In this document: one piece after another, positions 35,400-44,435 of the stretch | How positions within the stretch are numbered: position 1 is the first letter of the stretch | How the letters are laid out: each line of letters starts with the position of its first letter | Origin: Herbaspirillum rhizosphaerae | Lineage (GTDB): Bacteria; Pseudomonadota; Gammaproteobacteria; Burkholderiales; Burkholderiaceae_D | Assembly (NCBI RefSeq): GCF_001189965.1 | Contig: NZ_LFLU01000009.1 | Span: 1-64,000, forward strand | DNA length: 64,000 bases | Direction: 5' to 3' | Position numbers and translations under genes: made by a program | The notes under the pieces: model-generated | Seen by the model: the letters and a program-made list of their open reading frames with translations, nothing else | The model's database searches: none | What the model was told of the DNA's origin: nothing

Positions 35400-36779
35400 T
35401 CAGACAGGGTGCGACGCCGCCGCTTCGCGGTCGATGGTCGAGCTGTGGCGCGTCTCGGGCATCACAATATACGTCACGAGCGAAATCGCTGCACACAGGC
35501 TGGCATAGTAGAAGAACCAGGGCTCGTGGCCGGACGCCTTCAGACGCAGCGCGACGAACTCGGTGGTGCCTCCCATCACCGCCGTGACGATGGCGAAGGG
35601 CAGGCCCACGCCCAGTGCGCGCACCTTGGCTGGAAACAGTTCCGACTTGACCAGCCAGTGGATCGAGCTGAAGCCGCTGAGTATTCCCAGCGCCGCCAGA
35701 TTCAGCAGGAAAGCGGTGCCAAAGCTCTTGGTGTTGCCCAGCGCATGCATGATAGGGATGGTCAGGAAGGTGCCGCCGAAACCGAAGATCATCATCACCT
35801 TGCGGCGGCCGATCACATCCGACAGCAAACCGTAGAGCGGCTGGAACACCATGTAGATTAGCAGCGCAATCGTCGCAATCAGCGTCGCCTCGTCGCGGCT
35901 GAAGCCGCTGGTGTTGACCATGTACTTTTGCAGGTAGATGGTGAAGGTGTAAAACGCCACCGTACCGCCGACGCTGATGCCGACGCTCCAGATCACTTCG
36001 CGGCGATGGCGCAGCAAGACCTTGAGCAGACTTTCGCCGGAACGCTTGCCGCCGTGACCATGCTTGATGAAGGAATCGGTCTCGGCGATGCCGCGGCGCA
36101 GATACATCGCAAACACCGCCAGCAGGCCGCCGATGAAAAAGGGAATGCGCCAGCCCCAGGCTTCCAGCTGTTCCGGCGTCAGCAATGCGCGCTGCAGCAA
36201 CAGCATCAGGCCCAGCGCCAGCAGCTGGCCCATCACCACGGTCACCTGCACGAAACCGACGAAAAAGCCGCGACGTCCCGGCGGCGCCATTTCACTCAGA
36301 TAAGTGGCGCTGGTGCCGGCTTCGCCGCCCATGCTGAAGCCTTGCAGCAGGCGTGCAAACACAAGGATCGCCGGCGCCGCGATGCCGATGGTGGCGTAGG
36401 TCGGCGTTAGCGCAATGATCAGCGAGCCGACGCTCATCATTGCCACCGACAGGCTCAGCGCCAGACGGCGGCCGTAGCGATCGGCCAGCGTGCCGATCAG
36501 CCAGCTGCCGAGCGGCCGCACCACGTAGCCGACCGAGGCGATGGCGGCGGCGTTGAGCAACTGCACCGTCATGTTCCCGCCGGGGAAAAAAGCCTTGCTG
36601 AAGTAGATCGAAAAGATGGAATACGCGAGGAAGTCGTACCACTCGATCACGTTGCCGGCGCTGCCGCCGATGATGGAGCGCAGGCGGCCCGGTGTGGATT
36701 GTGCGGATTGTGTCGATGATGCCGATGCTGCGGACTGCGGATGCGCAGCACCATCGGGTGCTTGCGAAGTTGCGTTCAT
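35400..36779 (-). CDS. MHS-family MFS transporter (KgtP/ShiA-like)
   Basis: This 459-residue inner-membrane protein has twelve segments, the signature GNVIEWYDFLAYSIFSIYFSK near residue 42, and GTLADRYGRRLALSLS and LSDVIGRRKVMMIF loops. MHS members import dicarboxylates and tricarboxylates. It lies between MmgE/PrpD (92 bp upstream) and Tam (18 bp downstream) on the same strand, so it probably imports their substrate. Confidence 0.88.
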   Translation of the reverse strand: MNATSQAPDGAAHPQSAASASSTQSAQSTPGRLRSIIGGSAGNVIEWYDFLAYSIFSIYFSKAFFPGGNMTVQLLNAAAIASVGYVVRPLGSWLIGTLADRYGRRLALSLSVAMMSVGSLIIALTPTYATIGIAAPAILVFARLLQGFSMGGEAGTSATYLSEMAPPGRRGFFVGFVQVTVVMGQLLALGLMLLLQRALLTPEQLEAWGWRIPFFIGGLLAVFAMYLRRGIAETDSFIKHGHGGKRSGESLLKVLLRHRREVIWSVGISVGGTVAFYTFTIYLQKYMVNTSGFSRDEATLIATIALLIYMVFQPLYGLLSDVIGRRKVMMIFGFGGTFLTIPIMHALGNTKSFGTAFLLNLAALGILSGFSSIHWLVKSELFPAKVRALGVGLPFAIVTAVMGGTTEFVALRLKASGHEPWFFYYASLCAAISLVTYIVMPETRHSSTIDREAAASHPV

Positions 36780-36871
36780 GTTGTCTCCTGTGTAGGGCAG
36801 GCGGGACTCTGGCGTCCCGTCTTGTGCGTTGTGAGCTTGGCGGCGCCCGCAAGGGCGCGCGTGATTTCCGG

Positions 36872-38278
36872 TTATTGCGGTACGGCCAGCAAATTCACCA
36901 GATCGCCGGCGTTGCTCATCTTTTCTGCCTGCATGACTTGTTCAATAATGCGCTCGCTGTGCACCGCCGACAGCCGGTGCGAAGTCAGCTTGCGGAATTT
37001 GGCGATCACCTGTCCGGCCGAAGCGAAGGAATGTTCGCTGCCGCGCGGCGTCTCCACGGTTTCCGTGAGCACCGTGCCGTCGCGCAGCGTGACCTTCACG
37101 TGCACCATGTGGCGATAGACCGAACCGCGCGCCGTGATGGCCGGATCCTCGATCACCTCCACCAGTTGCGAGACGCGGATGCGTTCCGGATCGGTGACTT
37201 TCTCTTCGGTGAACTGCTCGACGAAGGCATCGCCGTCCAGCAGCAGCGTCGCCACGCAATACGGCAGGTTCAACTGGGCCGAGGTCAGGCCTTGCGGCAC
37301 ATATTTCCAGCCGACGTGATCCACCGTGACGCGCGAGCCCTGCACCTGCACCTTTTCCACATCGGCCACGCCGAAGGGATGGCGCGCCTGCATGTTGCGG
37401 ATGGCGTCCAGCGTGGTGTGGTTGCTGCCGACGCAGGAATAAAACTTCAGCGCAATCTGCGTCGTCTCGAAGCGATCGCCCAGACCGGCGGTCAGCTTGT
37501 GCATGTCGAAGCGGTCGGTGGAGCGCGAGAAGGTCGAGCAGAATCCGCCGTAAGGATTTTCAAACACATCCATGATGCCGGTGAAGCCCTTGCGCGCCAG
37601 CAGTGCGCCGTACAGGCCGCTTTGCGACGCCCGTCCCGCATGCATGCGCTTGACCATGGCGCCGAACTGCGCCGCCATCAGGCCCGACGCCTGCGTACCG
37701 GCGATGCCCAGCGCGTGCACGGTTTGCTCCGGCGTCAGTTTCAGCGCGGCAGACGCCGCCGCCGCCGCCGAAAACACGCCGACGGTGGCGCCCGAATGCC
37801 AGCCCTGGGCGATATGTTCCTGGCCCATGCACATGCCGACGCGCGGGCCGATTTCGTAACCGGCGACACAGGCGGTGAGGAACTCGCGGCCGCTCATGCC
37901 GGGATTGATCTCCGCCGCGGCGAACAGCGACGGCAACGTCACCGCGCCGACGTGCAGCACGCCGACGCGATGCACGTCGTCCAGCTCGAAGCTCTGCACC
38001 AGCGTGCCGTTGACCAGCGCGGCATGCGGCGCCGACAGGCGTTGGCCGGTGCCCCACACGGTGCAGCCGCCGGCGGTGGTGTCCACCTCGCCCAGGGTTT
38101 CCATCAGGATGCGGCTCCACGGCAATTGCGATCCGTAGATCGCGCAGCCGAGCGAATCGAGCATCAGCAGCTTGATGCGCTCGATCACCGGCGCCGGGAT
38201 GGCGTCGTAACGCAGCGTGCTGACGAAGTCGGCAATGCCGCGGGTATAAGGGTTCTGAAGCTGGTCGGAATGACTCAT
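36872..38278 (-). CDS. MmgE/PrpD family protein
   Basis: This 468-residue protein has the MmgE/PrpD fold with PAPVIERIKLLMLDSLGCAIYG near the start, VHVGAVTLPSLFAAAE and YEIGPRVGMCMGQEH. The family holds 2-methylcitrate dehydratase, cis-aconitate decarboxylase and iminodisuccinate epimerase. The linked MHS symporter and trans-aconitate methyltransferase point to a tricarboxylate or an unsaturated acid. Start 38278 is the family start; the frame extends to 38338. A LysR gene is divergent. Confidence 0.86.
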   Translation of the reverse strand: MSHSDQLQNPYTRGIADFVSTLRYDAIPAPVIERIKLLMLDSLGCAIYGSQLPWSRILMETLGEVDTTAGGCTVWGTGQRLSAPHAALVNGTLVQSFELDDVHRVGVLHVGAVTLPSLFAAAEINPGMSGREFLTACVAGYEIGPRVGMCMGQEHIAQGWHSGATVGVFSAAAAASAALKLTPEQTVHALGIAGTQASGLMAAQFGAMVKRMHAGRASQSGLYGALLARKGFTGIMDVFENPYGGFCSTFSRSTDRFDMHKLTAGLGDRFETTQIALKFYSCVGSNHTTLDAIRNMQARHPFGVADVEKVQVQGSRVTVDHVGWKYVPQGLTSAQLNLPYCVATLLLDGDAFVEQFTEEKVTDPERIRVSQLVEVIEDPAITARGSVYRHMVHVKVTLRDGTVLTETVETPRGSEHSFASAGQVIAKFRKLTSHRLSAVHSERIIEQVMQAEKMSNAGDLVNLLAVPQ

Positions 38279-38496
38279 AAGCAATTGACGTAGTGAAGGC
38301 AGGATTAGGTCGCAGCCGTCGAAACAAGATTCCGCCATGGAGGAGGCAAGAACGACGCGCTTTGTGGTGACGTCAGTATTGGTCCCCGGACATTCGTTTG
38401 TAAATTGCAGGTTTCGTGTTTATTATTGCGTTTCAGGAAGTAATCGCAAGACGGAGACGTACACAAGAAAGAGGCTGCATCCATGAGTCAACAGCA

Positions 38497-39468
38497 ATGA
38501 GTCAGAAACAATTCGCCGGTGTCGATCTGGACGGCGTGCGCGGCTTCGTTGCCGTGGCCGAACGCCAGACCTTTGCCGACGCCGCGCTGTCGCTCAACAT
38601 TTCCGCCTCGGCGCTGACGCGCCGCATCCAGCGGCTGGAAACGGCCATCGGCACGCCCCTGCTGGAGCGCACCACCCGGCGCGTGGCGCTGACCCCGGCG
38701 GGCCAATTGTTCCTGCCGGGCGCGCAACGCAGCCTGCAGGAACTGGGCGCCGCGCTGCGCCAGGTCGAGGACGCCGGCAACACGCGGGTCGGGCAGATCG
38801 TCGTCGCTTGCATTCCCACCGTCGCCAAGCAGCTGCTGCCGCGCATCATCCGCGACTACCGGCTGCATCGTCCCGACGTGCGCATCCGCATGATCGACGG
38901 CACCGTTGAAGTGGTGGCGCGCAATGTGCGCGACGGTACGGCCGACCTCGGGCTGACGTTTCCCACGCTGCCCGAACCCGATTTCGTTTTCGATGCCCTG
39001 GTCACCGATCCCTATTGCCTGGTCTGTCCCACGGATCATCCATTGGCGCAACTGAGCACCGTGCGATGGGAAGATCTCAAGCCCTACCAGCTCATCATTT
39101 CCGGTTCCGGCAGCGGCAACCGCATCATCCTCGACCAGGCGCTGCAGAGCATCAACTGGCAGCCCGAGCGTCCGGTCGAGATCGAACATCTGACCACCTC
39201 GCTCGGTCTGGTGGAAGCAGGGCTGGGGATTTCGGTGGTGCCGCAGTCGGCCCTGCCGGAAGAGCCGCGCTCGCGCATCGCGATCCGTCCGCTGGTTGAT
39301 CCCGTAGTGGCGCGCACCATCGGCCTGGTGCGCCGGCGCGGCGTGACGCTCACGCCGGTGGCGCAGCATTTCCTGCGCACCGTGCGGCGCATGGCGCCGG
39401 AGCTGGAACGGGAGAGTGAGGAATACAGTCGGCGGCTGGCGCAGTTGTCGTCAGCTGGTGCCAAATAG
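38497..39468 (+). CDS. LysR-family transcriptional regulator
   Basis: This 323-residue regulator has VAVAERQTFADAALSLNISASALTRR as helix-turn-helix and a standard effector domain. It is divergent from the MmgE/PrpD-MHS-Tam operon across 218 bp, so it probably senses a tricarboxylate and activates that operon. Start 38497 is chosen over 38416 because the family begins there. Confidence 0.9.
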   Translation: MSQKQFAGVDLDGVRGFVAVAERQTFADAALSLNISASALTRRIQRLETAIGTPLLERTTRRVALTPAGQLFLPGAQRSLQELGAALRQVEDAGNTRVGQIVVACIPTVAKQLLPRIIRDYRLHRPDVRIRMIDGTVEVVARNVRDGTADLGLTFPTLPEPDFVFDALVTDPYCLVCPTDHPLAQLSTVRWEDLKPYQLIISGSGSGNRIILDQALQSINWQPERPVEIEHLTTSLGLVEAGLGISVVPQSALPEEPRSRIAIRPLVDPVVARTIGLVRRRGVTLTPVAQHFLRTVRRMAPELERESEEYSRRLAQLSSAGAK

Positions 39469-39520
39469 AGGTGCGGGAAATCAGAAAGAGGGTCTCATCG
39501 TTGAGATCCTCATGGTGCGT

Positions 39521-39955
39521 CTAGCGTATTTGCTTCTTCGCAGAAGCAACACGCTCCAGAATCTCAAAGATCGCCATCCCGGCCAACATGGCGATGGTGA
39601 ACAGCACCGGCTTCATGCTGCCCGTGGCCAGCGATGCCAGCGCCGGACCGGGGCAATAACCGGCAAGTCCCCAGCCTGCGCCAAACAGCAGCGCACCAGC
39701 GATGAGGCGGCGGTCGATGCGGGTGCCTGTCGGCAGGTGCAGGGGCGCGCCCGTCAGCGATTGTTTTCTTGCGCCGATAAAGCGAAACACCGGAAACCCG
39801 ATCAGAATCGCACCGGCCATGACGAACGCCAGCGAGGGATTCCAGCTGCCGGCCAGATCCAGAAAGCCGGTTACTTTCGCAGGATCGGTCATGCCCGATA
39901 CGATCAGTCCGATGCCGAAGATCAATCCGGCGATGAGTGCCGTCACGATATACAT
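39521..39955 (-). CDS. YeeE/YedE half-transporter (second of pair)
   Basis: This 144-residue membrane protein has about four segments and the conserved GWGLAGYCPGPALASLATG motif with a cysteine. YeeE/YedE (PmpA/PmpB-type) proteins move thiosulfate or other reduced sulfur through the inner membrane by a cysteine relay. It follows its paralogue after 10 bp. Start 39955 is the family start (MYIVTALIAG). Confidence 0.85.
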   Translation of the reverse strand: MYIVTALIAGLIFGIGLIVSGMTDPAKVTGFLDLAGSWNPSLAFVMAGAILIGFPVFRFIGARKQSLTGAPLHLPTGTRIDRRLIAGALLFGAGWGLAGYCPGPALASLATGSMKPVLFTIAMLAGMAIFEILERVASAKKQIR

Positions 39956-39965
39956 ACGGTTCTCC

Positions 39966-40397
39966 TCAGCCGAGCAAATGGCGCACGACAAACACGGTGA
40001 CGAACCCGGCCGCCATGAAGGTGATCGTCGCTGCCAGTGAACGCACCGACAGCCGCGACAAGCCGCATACGCCGTGTCCGCTGGTGCAGCCCGAGCCGTA
40101 GCGCGTACCCAGCCCCACCAGCAAGCCCGAGATGATCAGCGTCGGCGTGCCGGCTTCGATGCTGACGGTTGGCAACGATGCTACAAGACCATATGCCAGC
40201 GGGGCGATAAGCAATCCTGCGATAAATGCCACGCGCCAGAAGACCTCTCCCTTTGATGGCCGCAACAGTCCACCCAGGATGCCGCTGATACCCGCGATCC
40301 GGCCGTTGAGCAAAATCAGCAACGCCACGGCCAGCCCGATCAGCAGCCCGCCGGCAAGAGAAGTCCAGGGTGTAAAGCCAGCCCAGTCGATGTGCAT
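39966..40397 (-). CDS. YeeE/YedE half-transporter (first of pair)
   Basis: This 143-residue membrane protein has LGTRYGSGCTSGHGVCGLSRLS, the cysteine-rich transport motif, and GGLLIGLAVALLILLNGRIAG. Two half-size proteins together equal the full YeeE fold for reduced sulfur uptake. The start at 40397 is used. GntR lies upstream on the same strand after 108 bp and could be cotranscribed by chance. Confidence 0.85.
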   Translation of the reverse strand: MHIDWAGFTPWTSLAGGLLIGLAVALLILLNGRIAGISGILGGLLRPSKGEVFWRVAFIAGLLIAPLAYGLVASLPTVSIEAGTPTLIISGLLVGLGTRYGSGCTSGHGVCGLSRLSVRSLAATITFMAAGFVTVFVVRHLLG

Positions 40398-40505
40398 GTG
40401 TATCTCTTTCTGAATAGAGGGCGTCCGGAGAACGCGGCCCCGGCGCGACGCCAGCAGCATCATCGCATAAGTCCGATGCTGCCGAAGCGAGAAGACAAGC
40501 GCGGC

Positions 40506-41192
40506 TTATCTGGCTGATGTCTTTGCCGGTGCGGCCATCTGCCGCAAGGTCTTCTCGTTGACCGAATCCTGAATGGCGGCCAGGGTTTGCTCCAGATGCT
40601 GCTTGACGATTTTTTGCACCAGCCGGCCGTTCTTCTTGTTGAAGCCTTCGAGGATCATGCCGTGTTCTTCGTTGTCCACCTGCAGGATCTTGGGATGCAT
40701 GAAGATGGAGAGCGACACATAGGGCTCGGCGACGACCAGCAGGTTTTTCACGATCTCGTAGAGCCGCGAATCTTCCTCGCTCATCATCAGCTTGATGTGG
40801 AATTCGCGGTTCAGCGCCGACCATTGATGCGGGTCGGTGGAGGCGCACATTTCTTCGTGGATGGCGTTCGCCGCTTCCAGCGATTCAGGGGTGATCAAGC
40901 TTACGGCTTTCTTTGCCAGCAGCGGCTCCAGCGCGATGCGCAGTTCGTAGATTTCTGCGACGTCTTTCACCGTCAGCCCTTTGACCACCACGCCCTTGTT
41001 GGCATCGATCAGGACCAGGCCTTCCGAACGCAGGCCGCGGAAGGCTTCGCGCACCGGCGTGGTGCTGACTTCAAAACGCTTGGCGACTTCGTCCTGCCGC
41101 AGCTTGTCGCCGGGACGGTATTTGCCGGCAAGGATGTCGTTTCTCAGCAGGCTGAGAACGTGTTGTTCAATGGTCTTGAAGGCTTTCGGCAT
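40506..41192 (-). CDS. GntR-family (FCD/FadR type) regulator
   Basis: This 228-residue protein has the winged helix (RPGDKLRQDEVAKRFEVSTTPVREAF, residues 26-51) and an FCD-type all-helical ligand domain (ELRIALEPLLAKKAV, EFHIKLMMSE). FCD members respond to organic acids. It is downstream of the amidase-ABC genes on the same strand, so it probably regulates that cluster. Confidence 0.9.
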   Translation of the reverse strand: MPKAFKTIEQHVLSLLRNDILAGKYRPGDKLRQDEVAKRFEVSTTPVREAFRGLRSEGLVLIDANKGVVVKGLTVKDVAEIYELRIALEPLLAKKAVSLITPESLEAANAIHEEMCASTDPHQWSALNREFHIKLMMSEEDSRLYEIVKNLLVVAEPYVSLSIFMHPKILQVDNEEHGMILEGFNKKNGRLVQKIVKQHLEQTLAAIQDSVNEKTLRQMAAPAKTSAR

Positions 41193-41344
41193 GCGCGGCT
41201 TCTATGGGGTGTCTCGGCTGGCGGGCGATGTTCTGGTTCGCCGGTGCTTGCGGCTCAATCGGTTGAGCTCTTGCTATGTTGCTGCAGGCGTATTTTGTCT
41301 TGCATGGTGAACCGGCGCAAGCACCGCGCCGGTCCACGTCAGCA

Positions 41345-42601
41345 TCAGAGCGAAGCCGGTTTCATCGACGGCAGGATGGTGCTCAGCCACTGGCCGGTTT
41401 GCAGCAGCGCCAGATCGCCGTCGGCGCGTCCGATCAGCTGCACGCCGTAGGGCAGGAAGTCGGCCGAGAAACCTGACGGCGTCGTCACCGCCGGCAAGCC
41501 GAGCAGCGTCGCCGGTGCGCAGAAGGACGCGTCGCCGGTCTTCTCCAGTCCCTTGAGCGCCGTGGTCGGCGAGGTGATCGTCATGATCGCATCGAGGTCC
41601 TTCAGCAAGGCATCGCGCCCGGCGCGCAGCACGCCGACCTGTTCGATCAGACCCAGATAGGTTTCTTTGGATATCGTCGCGCCGCGGCTCACCAGCTCCC
41701 GCGTGTAAGGACCGGCCAGTGCTTCGTCGTCCTTGATGTCGTCGTGAATCGCGGCGCGCGCCTCGTAGGCGAGCACGTCAACCACCAGCGTGTTGAGAGC
41801 GCGGATGTCCATGCCCAGATCGGCGTCGACGCATTCCACGCCGAGCGCTTCCAGACGGCGCACCACGGCGTCGAAGTTCTGCTGCACATCGCCTTCCACC
41901 TGCGCCCATTGCGAGGAGCGATAGACGCCGATCTTGCGCGGCTTCACGCCTGCAGCAAATGCCTTGGCCGATGCCGGCGCCGCGATCGCGTTGTCGCGCG
42001 CGATGATCGCGTGGCAGACGGCGGCCCAGTAGAAGCTTGATGTGATGAAGCCCAGATGATCCAGCGTCGGCGCCAGCGCATGCACACCCTCGGTAGGGAT
42101 CAGGCCGTAAGTCGGTTTGTAGCCCACCGCACCGCAGTACGATGCGGGACGGATCACCGAGCCGACCGTCTGCGTGCCCAGTGCGATCGGCACGATGCCG
42201 GCGCCGACGGCTGCCGCCGAGCCGCTCGACGAGCCGCCCGGGCTGTGTCCGGTATTCCATGGATTGACGGTAGGGCCCGGATCGCGCCAGGCGAACTCCG
42301 TGGTCACCGTCTTGCCGAAAATCACCGCGCCCGCTGCGCGCAGCTTGCTGACGATCCAGGCGTCCTTCTGCGGTTGATAGCCCTGAAAAATCTTCGAACC
42401 GTAAGTGGTCGGCATGTCGGCGGTGTCGATCAGATCCTTGACCGCCACCGGGATACCGGCCAGCGGACCCGTGCCGGCGTCGACGTCGGGATAGGCGTCC
42501 GGACGATGGGTGAAGGCCTTCAGCGTGCCCTCGATGCGGTCCGCCGTCGCGACCGCCATCGCCAGCGCCGCCTGGTTTGTCTCTTGCGTGTATGTGCTCA
42601 T
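41345..42601 (-). CDS. amidase signature-family hydrolase
   Basis: This 418-residue enzyme has the Ser-cisSer-Lys triad: VAVKDLID for the catalytic Lys, GGSSSGSAAA for the cis-Ser and TVGSVIRPASYCG for the nucleophile region. It hydrolyses small amides or ureides to acid and ammonia. It is last in a four-gene leftward series after an ABC importer, so the imported compound is probably an amide. Start 42601 is chosen by family alignment; the frame extends to 42667. Confidence 0.88.
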   Translation of the reverse strand: MSTYTQETNQAALAMAVATADRIEGTLKAFTHRPDAYPDVDAGTGPLAGIPVAVKDLIDTADMPTTYGSKIFQGYQPQKDAWIVSKLRAAGAVIFGKTVTTEFAWRDPGPTVNPWNTGHSPGGSSSGSAAAVGAGIVPIALGTQTVGSVIRPASYCGAVGYKPTYGLIPTEGVHALAPTLDHLGFITSSFYWAAVCHAIIARDNAIAAPASAKAFAAGVKPRKIGVYRSSQWAQVEGDVQQNFDAVVRRLEALGVECVDADLGMDIRALNTLVVDVLAYEARAAIHDDIKDDEALAGPYTRELVSRGATISKETYLGLIEQVGVLRAGRDALLKDLDAIMTITSPTTALKGLEKTGDASFCAPATLLGLPAVTTPSGFSADFLPYGVQLIGRADGDLALLQTGQWLSTILPSMKPASL

Positions 42602-42691
42602 GATCCGCTCTTCAGAATGAATGGCAAAGTTGCCGACCGGATGCACCAGGCATACCGGTCTGCCCACTTGTTTTGCTACTTGCCTTGCTAC

Positions 42692-43660
42692 CTACTTGCT
42701 CGCCTTTTCGGCAAAGCTGTTGTCCACCGCGCTATCGTAAGTGACTTCGCCCGCCTTGATGTTGCCGATGGAAATCTGCAGGTCAAGACCGGCCTGGAAT
42801 GCCTGCTTGGAAATCGACGGCGTTGCCGGATAAATCTTCTGATCCAGCAGGCGCTTCACGGCGGCTTCCACCACGCTCTTGTCCAGCGAAGGGAATTCCG
42901 CCACGGCGACACGATACGCCACTTGCGGATTGCTCTGCATCAGCTTCTCGGCGTCGGCGATGGCGCTGACAAAACCCTGCACCACTTGCGGACGTTTCTG
43001 GATCGTCGACTTCAGCGTGTCGATGGTCGAGAATGCATACACGCCGTCATACTGTTTGGCGAAGTCGTAGACGATCTTGTAGCCGTTCGCCAGGGCCTGC
43101 TCCACCTGCGGCTGATACAGCGTCGCCGCAGCAGCGCGGCCGGCGGTCACCGGCGAGATTTCGGTGCCGATCGAGACCGTGTTGAGCTTGACGTTGGACA
43201 AGCCCTTTTCCTTCAGCAGATTCTGCAGCAGGTAGGTGCTGGTCGACGGCGGCAGCGCAGCGGAAATCGTCTGGTCCTTGAGATCGGCGATCGACTTGAT
43301 CGGCGAATTCGGCGGCGCCACCATCCACACCGGCACGCCCGACACCACCATCGCCACGTTCACCAGCGATGCGCCCTTGAGGTTGGCCAGCACCGCCGTC
43401 ATCGGATCCTGCAGCGAGAAATCCGCATGGCCGCCGATCACCGCCGCCACGCCTTGCGCACCGCCGCCGGCAGTCACCTTCTGCACTTCCAGACCGTGCT
43501 TGGCGAACAGGCCTTCGTTCATCGCCACATACAGCGGCAGATACTGAATCGACTGGAAGGCCTGATAGATCACCGCCTTTTCTGCGGCATTGCTGACCGG
43601 CGCTGCAGCGCAAGCCGCCGCAATCAATGTGGCGCCAAACAAATTGCGAGCGTACTTCAT
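42692..43660 (-). CDS. NMT1/SsuA-type ABC substrate-binding protein
   Basis: This about 322-residue exported protein has a signal peptide (MKYARNLFGATLIAAACAAA, cleavage near 26) and FQSIQYLPLYVAMNEGLFAKHG, the NMT1/SsuA/TauA fold start. It binds a small anion or amide in the periplasm. Its ATG overlaps the permease stop in an ATGA arrangement, and GGAAAG lies upstream; this decides 43660 over 43675. Operon order is ATPase-permease-binding protein-amidase. Confidence 0.88.
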   Translation of the reverse strand: MKYARNLFGATLIAAACAAAPVSNAAEKAVIYQAFQSIQYLPLYVAMNEGLFAKHGLEVQKVTAGGGAQGVAAVIGGHADFSLQDPMTAVLANLKGASLVNVAMVVSGVPVWMVAPPNSPIKSIADLKDQTISAALPPSTSTYLLQNLLKEKGLSNVKLNTVSIGTEISPVTAGRAAAATLYQPQVEQALANGYKIVYDFAKQYDGVYAFSTIDTLKSTIQKRPQVVQGFVSAIADAEKLMQSNPQVAYRVAVAEFPSLDKSVVEAAVKRLLDQKIYPATPSISKQAFQAGLDLQISIGNIKAGEVTYDSAVDNSFAEKASK

Positions 43661-44418
43661 TGTTGTACTTTCCATGAAACGATCCTCTCTTCGATTAATT
43701 GGACAACCCAGGTAAGAACTGCGGCCATCAGCGTCAGAATGATGACGCCCAGCCAGACACTATTGAGATCGAACAGCGAGCCGGCGACGAACACCGCATG
43801 TCCCAATCCGTTTTCGGATGCGATGAATTCGCCCACCACCGCGCCGATCAGCGCGAAGCCGATGTTGATGCGGAAGATGGAGAAGATCCACGGCACCGAC
43901 GCCGGCACGATCAGCTTCTTGAAAATCATCGCGCGCGGCGCCTTGAACGACTTGAAAAGATTCAGTAAATCCTTGTCGACTTCCTGCGCCGCCGCGCAGG
44001 CCGAGATCATCGCCACCGCGAAGGTCGAGATGCCGGCCAGCCAGATTTTCGACACCATGCCCGAGCCGAACCAGATGATGATCAGCGGGCCGAGTGCGAT
44101 CTTCGGAATGCTGTTGAGCAGGATGGAAAACTGTTCGACGATGTCCGAGGTGCGCGGATAGAACCACAGCACCAGCCCCAGCACGATGCCCAGGCCGCTG
44201 CCCAGCACCAGGCCGAACAGCGTCTCGCACAGCGTCACCCAGGTGTCGTACAGCAGCTGCCCCTTGGTCAGGCCGATCACGGCCGAATGGTAAATACCCA
44301 GCGGCGAACCGAGCAGCTGGCCGTTGATCAGGCCGGCCTGCGCCGCCATCTGCCACAGGATGACCAGCACAATCAGGATGGTGGTGACGATCATCGTCGC
44401 GCCATTACGTTTTTTCAT
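43657..44418 (-). CDS. ABC transporter permease (SsuC/TauC type)
   Basis: This 253-residue inner-membrane protein has about six segments and the EAA-like loop (LLNLFKSFKAPRAMIFKKLIVPASVP) that touches the ATPase. It belongs to the nitrate/sulfonate/taurine import group and pairs with the adjacent ATPase (17 bp) and binding protein (overlap). Confidence 0.9.
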   Translation of the reverse strand: MKKRNGATMIVTTILIVLVILWQMAAQAGLINGQLLGSPLGIYHSAVIGLTKGQLLYDTWVTLCETLFGLVLGSGLGIVLGLVLWFYPRTSDIVEQFSILLNSIPKIALGPLIIIWFGSGMVSKIWLAGISTFAVAMISACAAAQEVDKDLLNLFKSFKAPRAMIFKKLIVPASVPWIFSIFRINIGFALIGAVVGEFIASENGLGHAVFVAGSLFDLNSVWLGVIILTLMAAVLTWVVQLIEERIVSWKVQQ

Positions 44419-44435
44419 GGAATCCTTTCCTTCGC

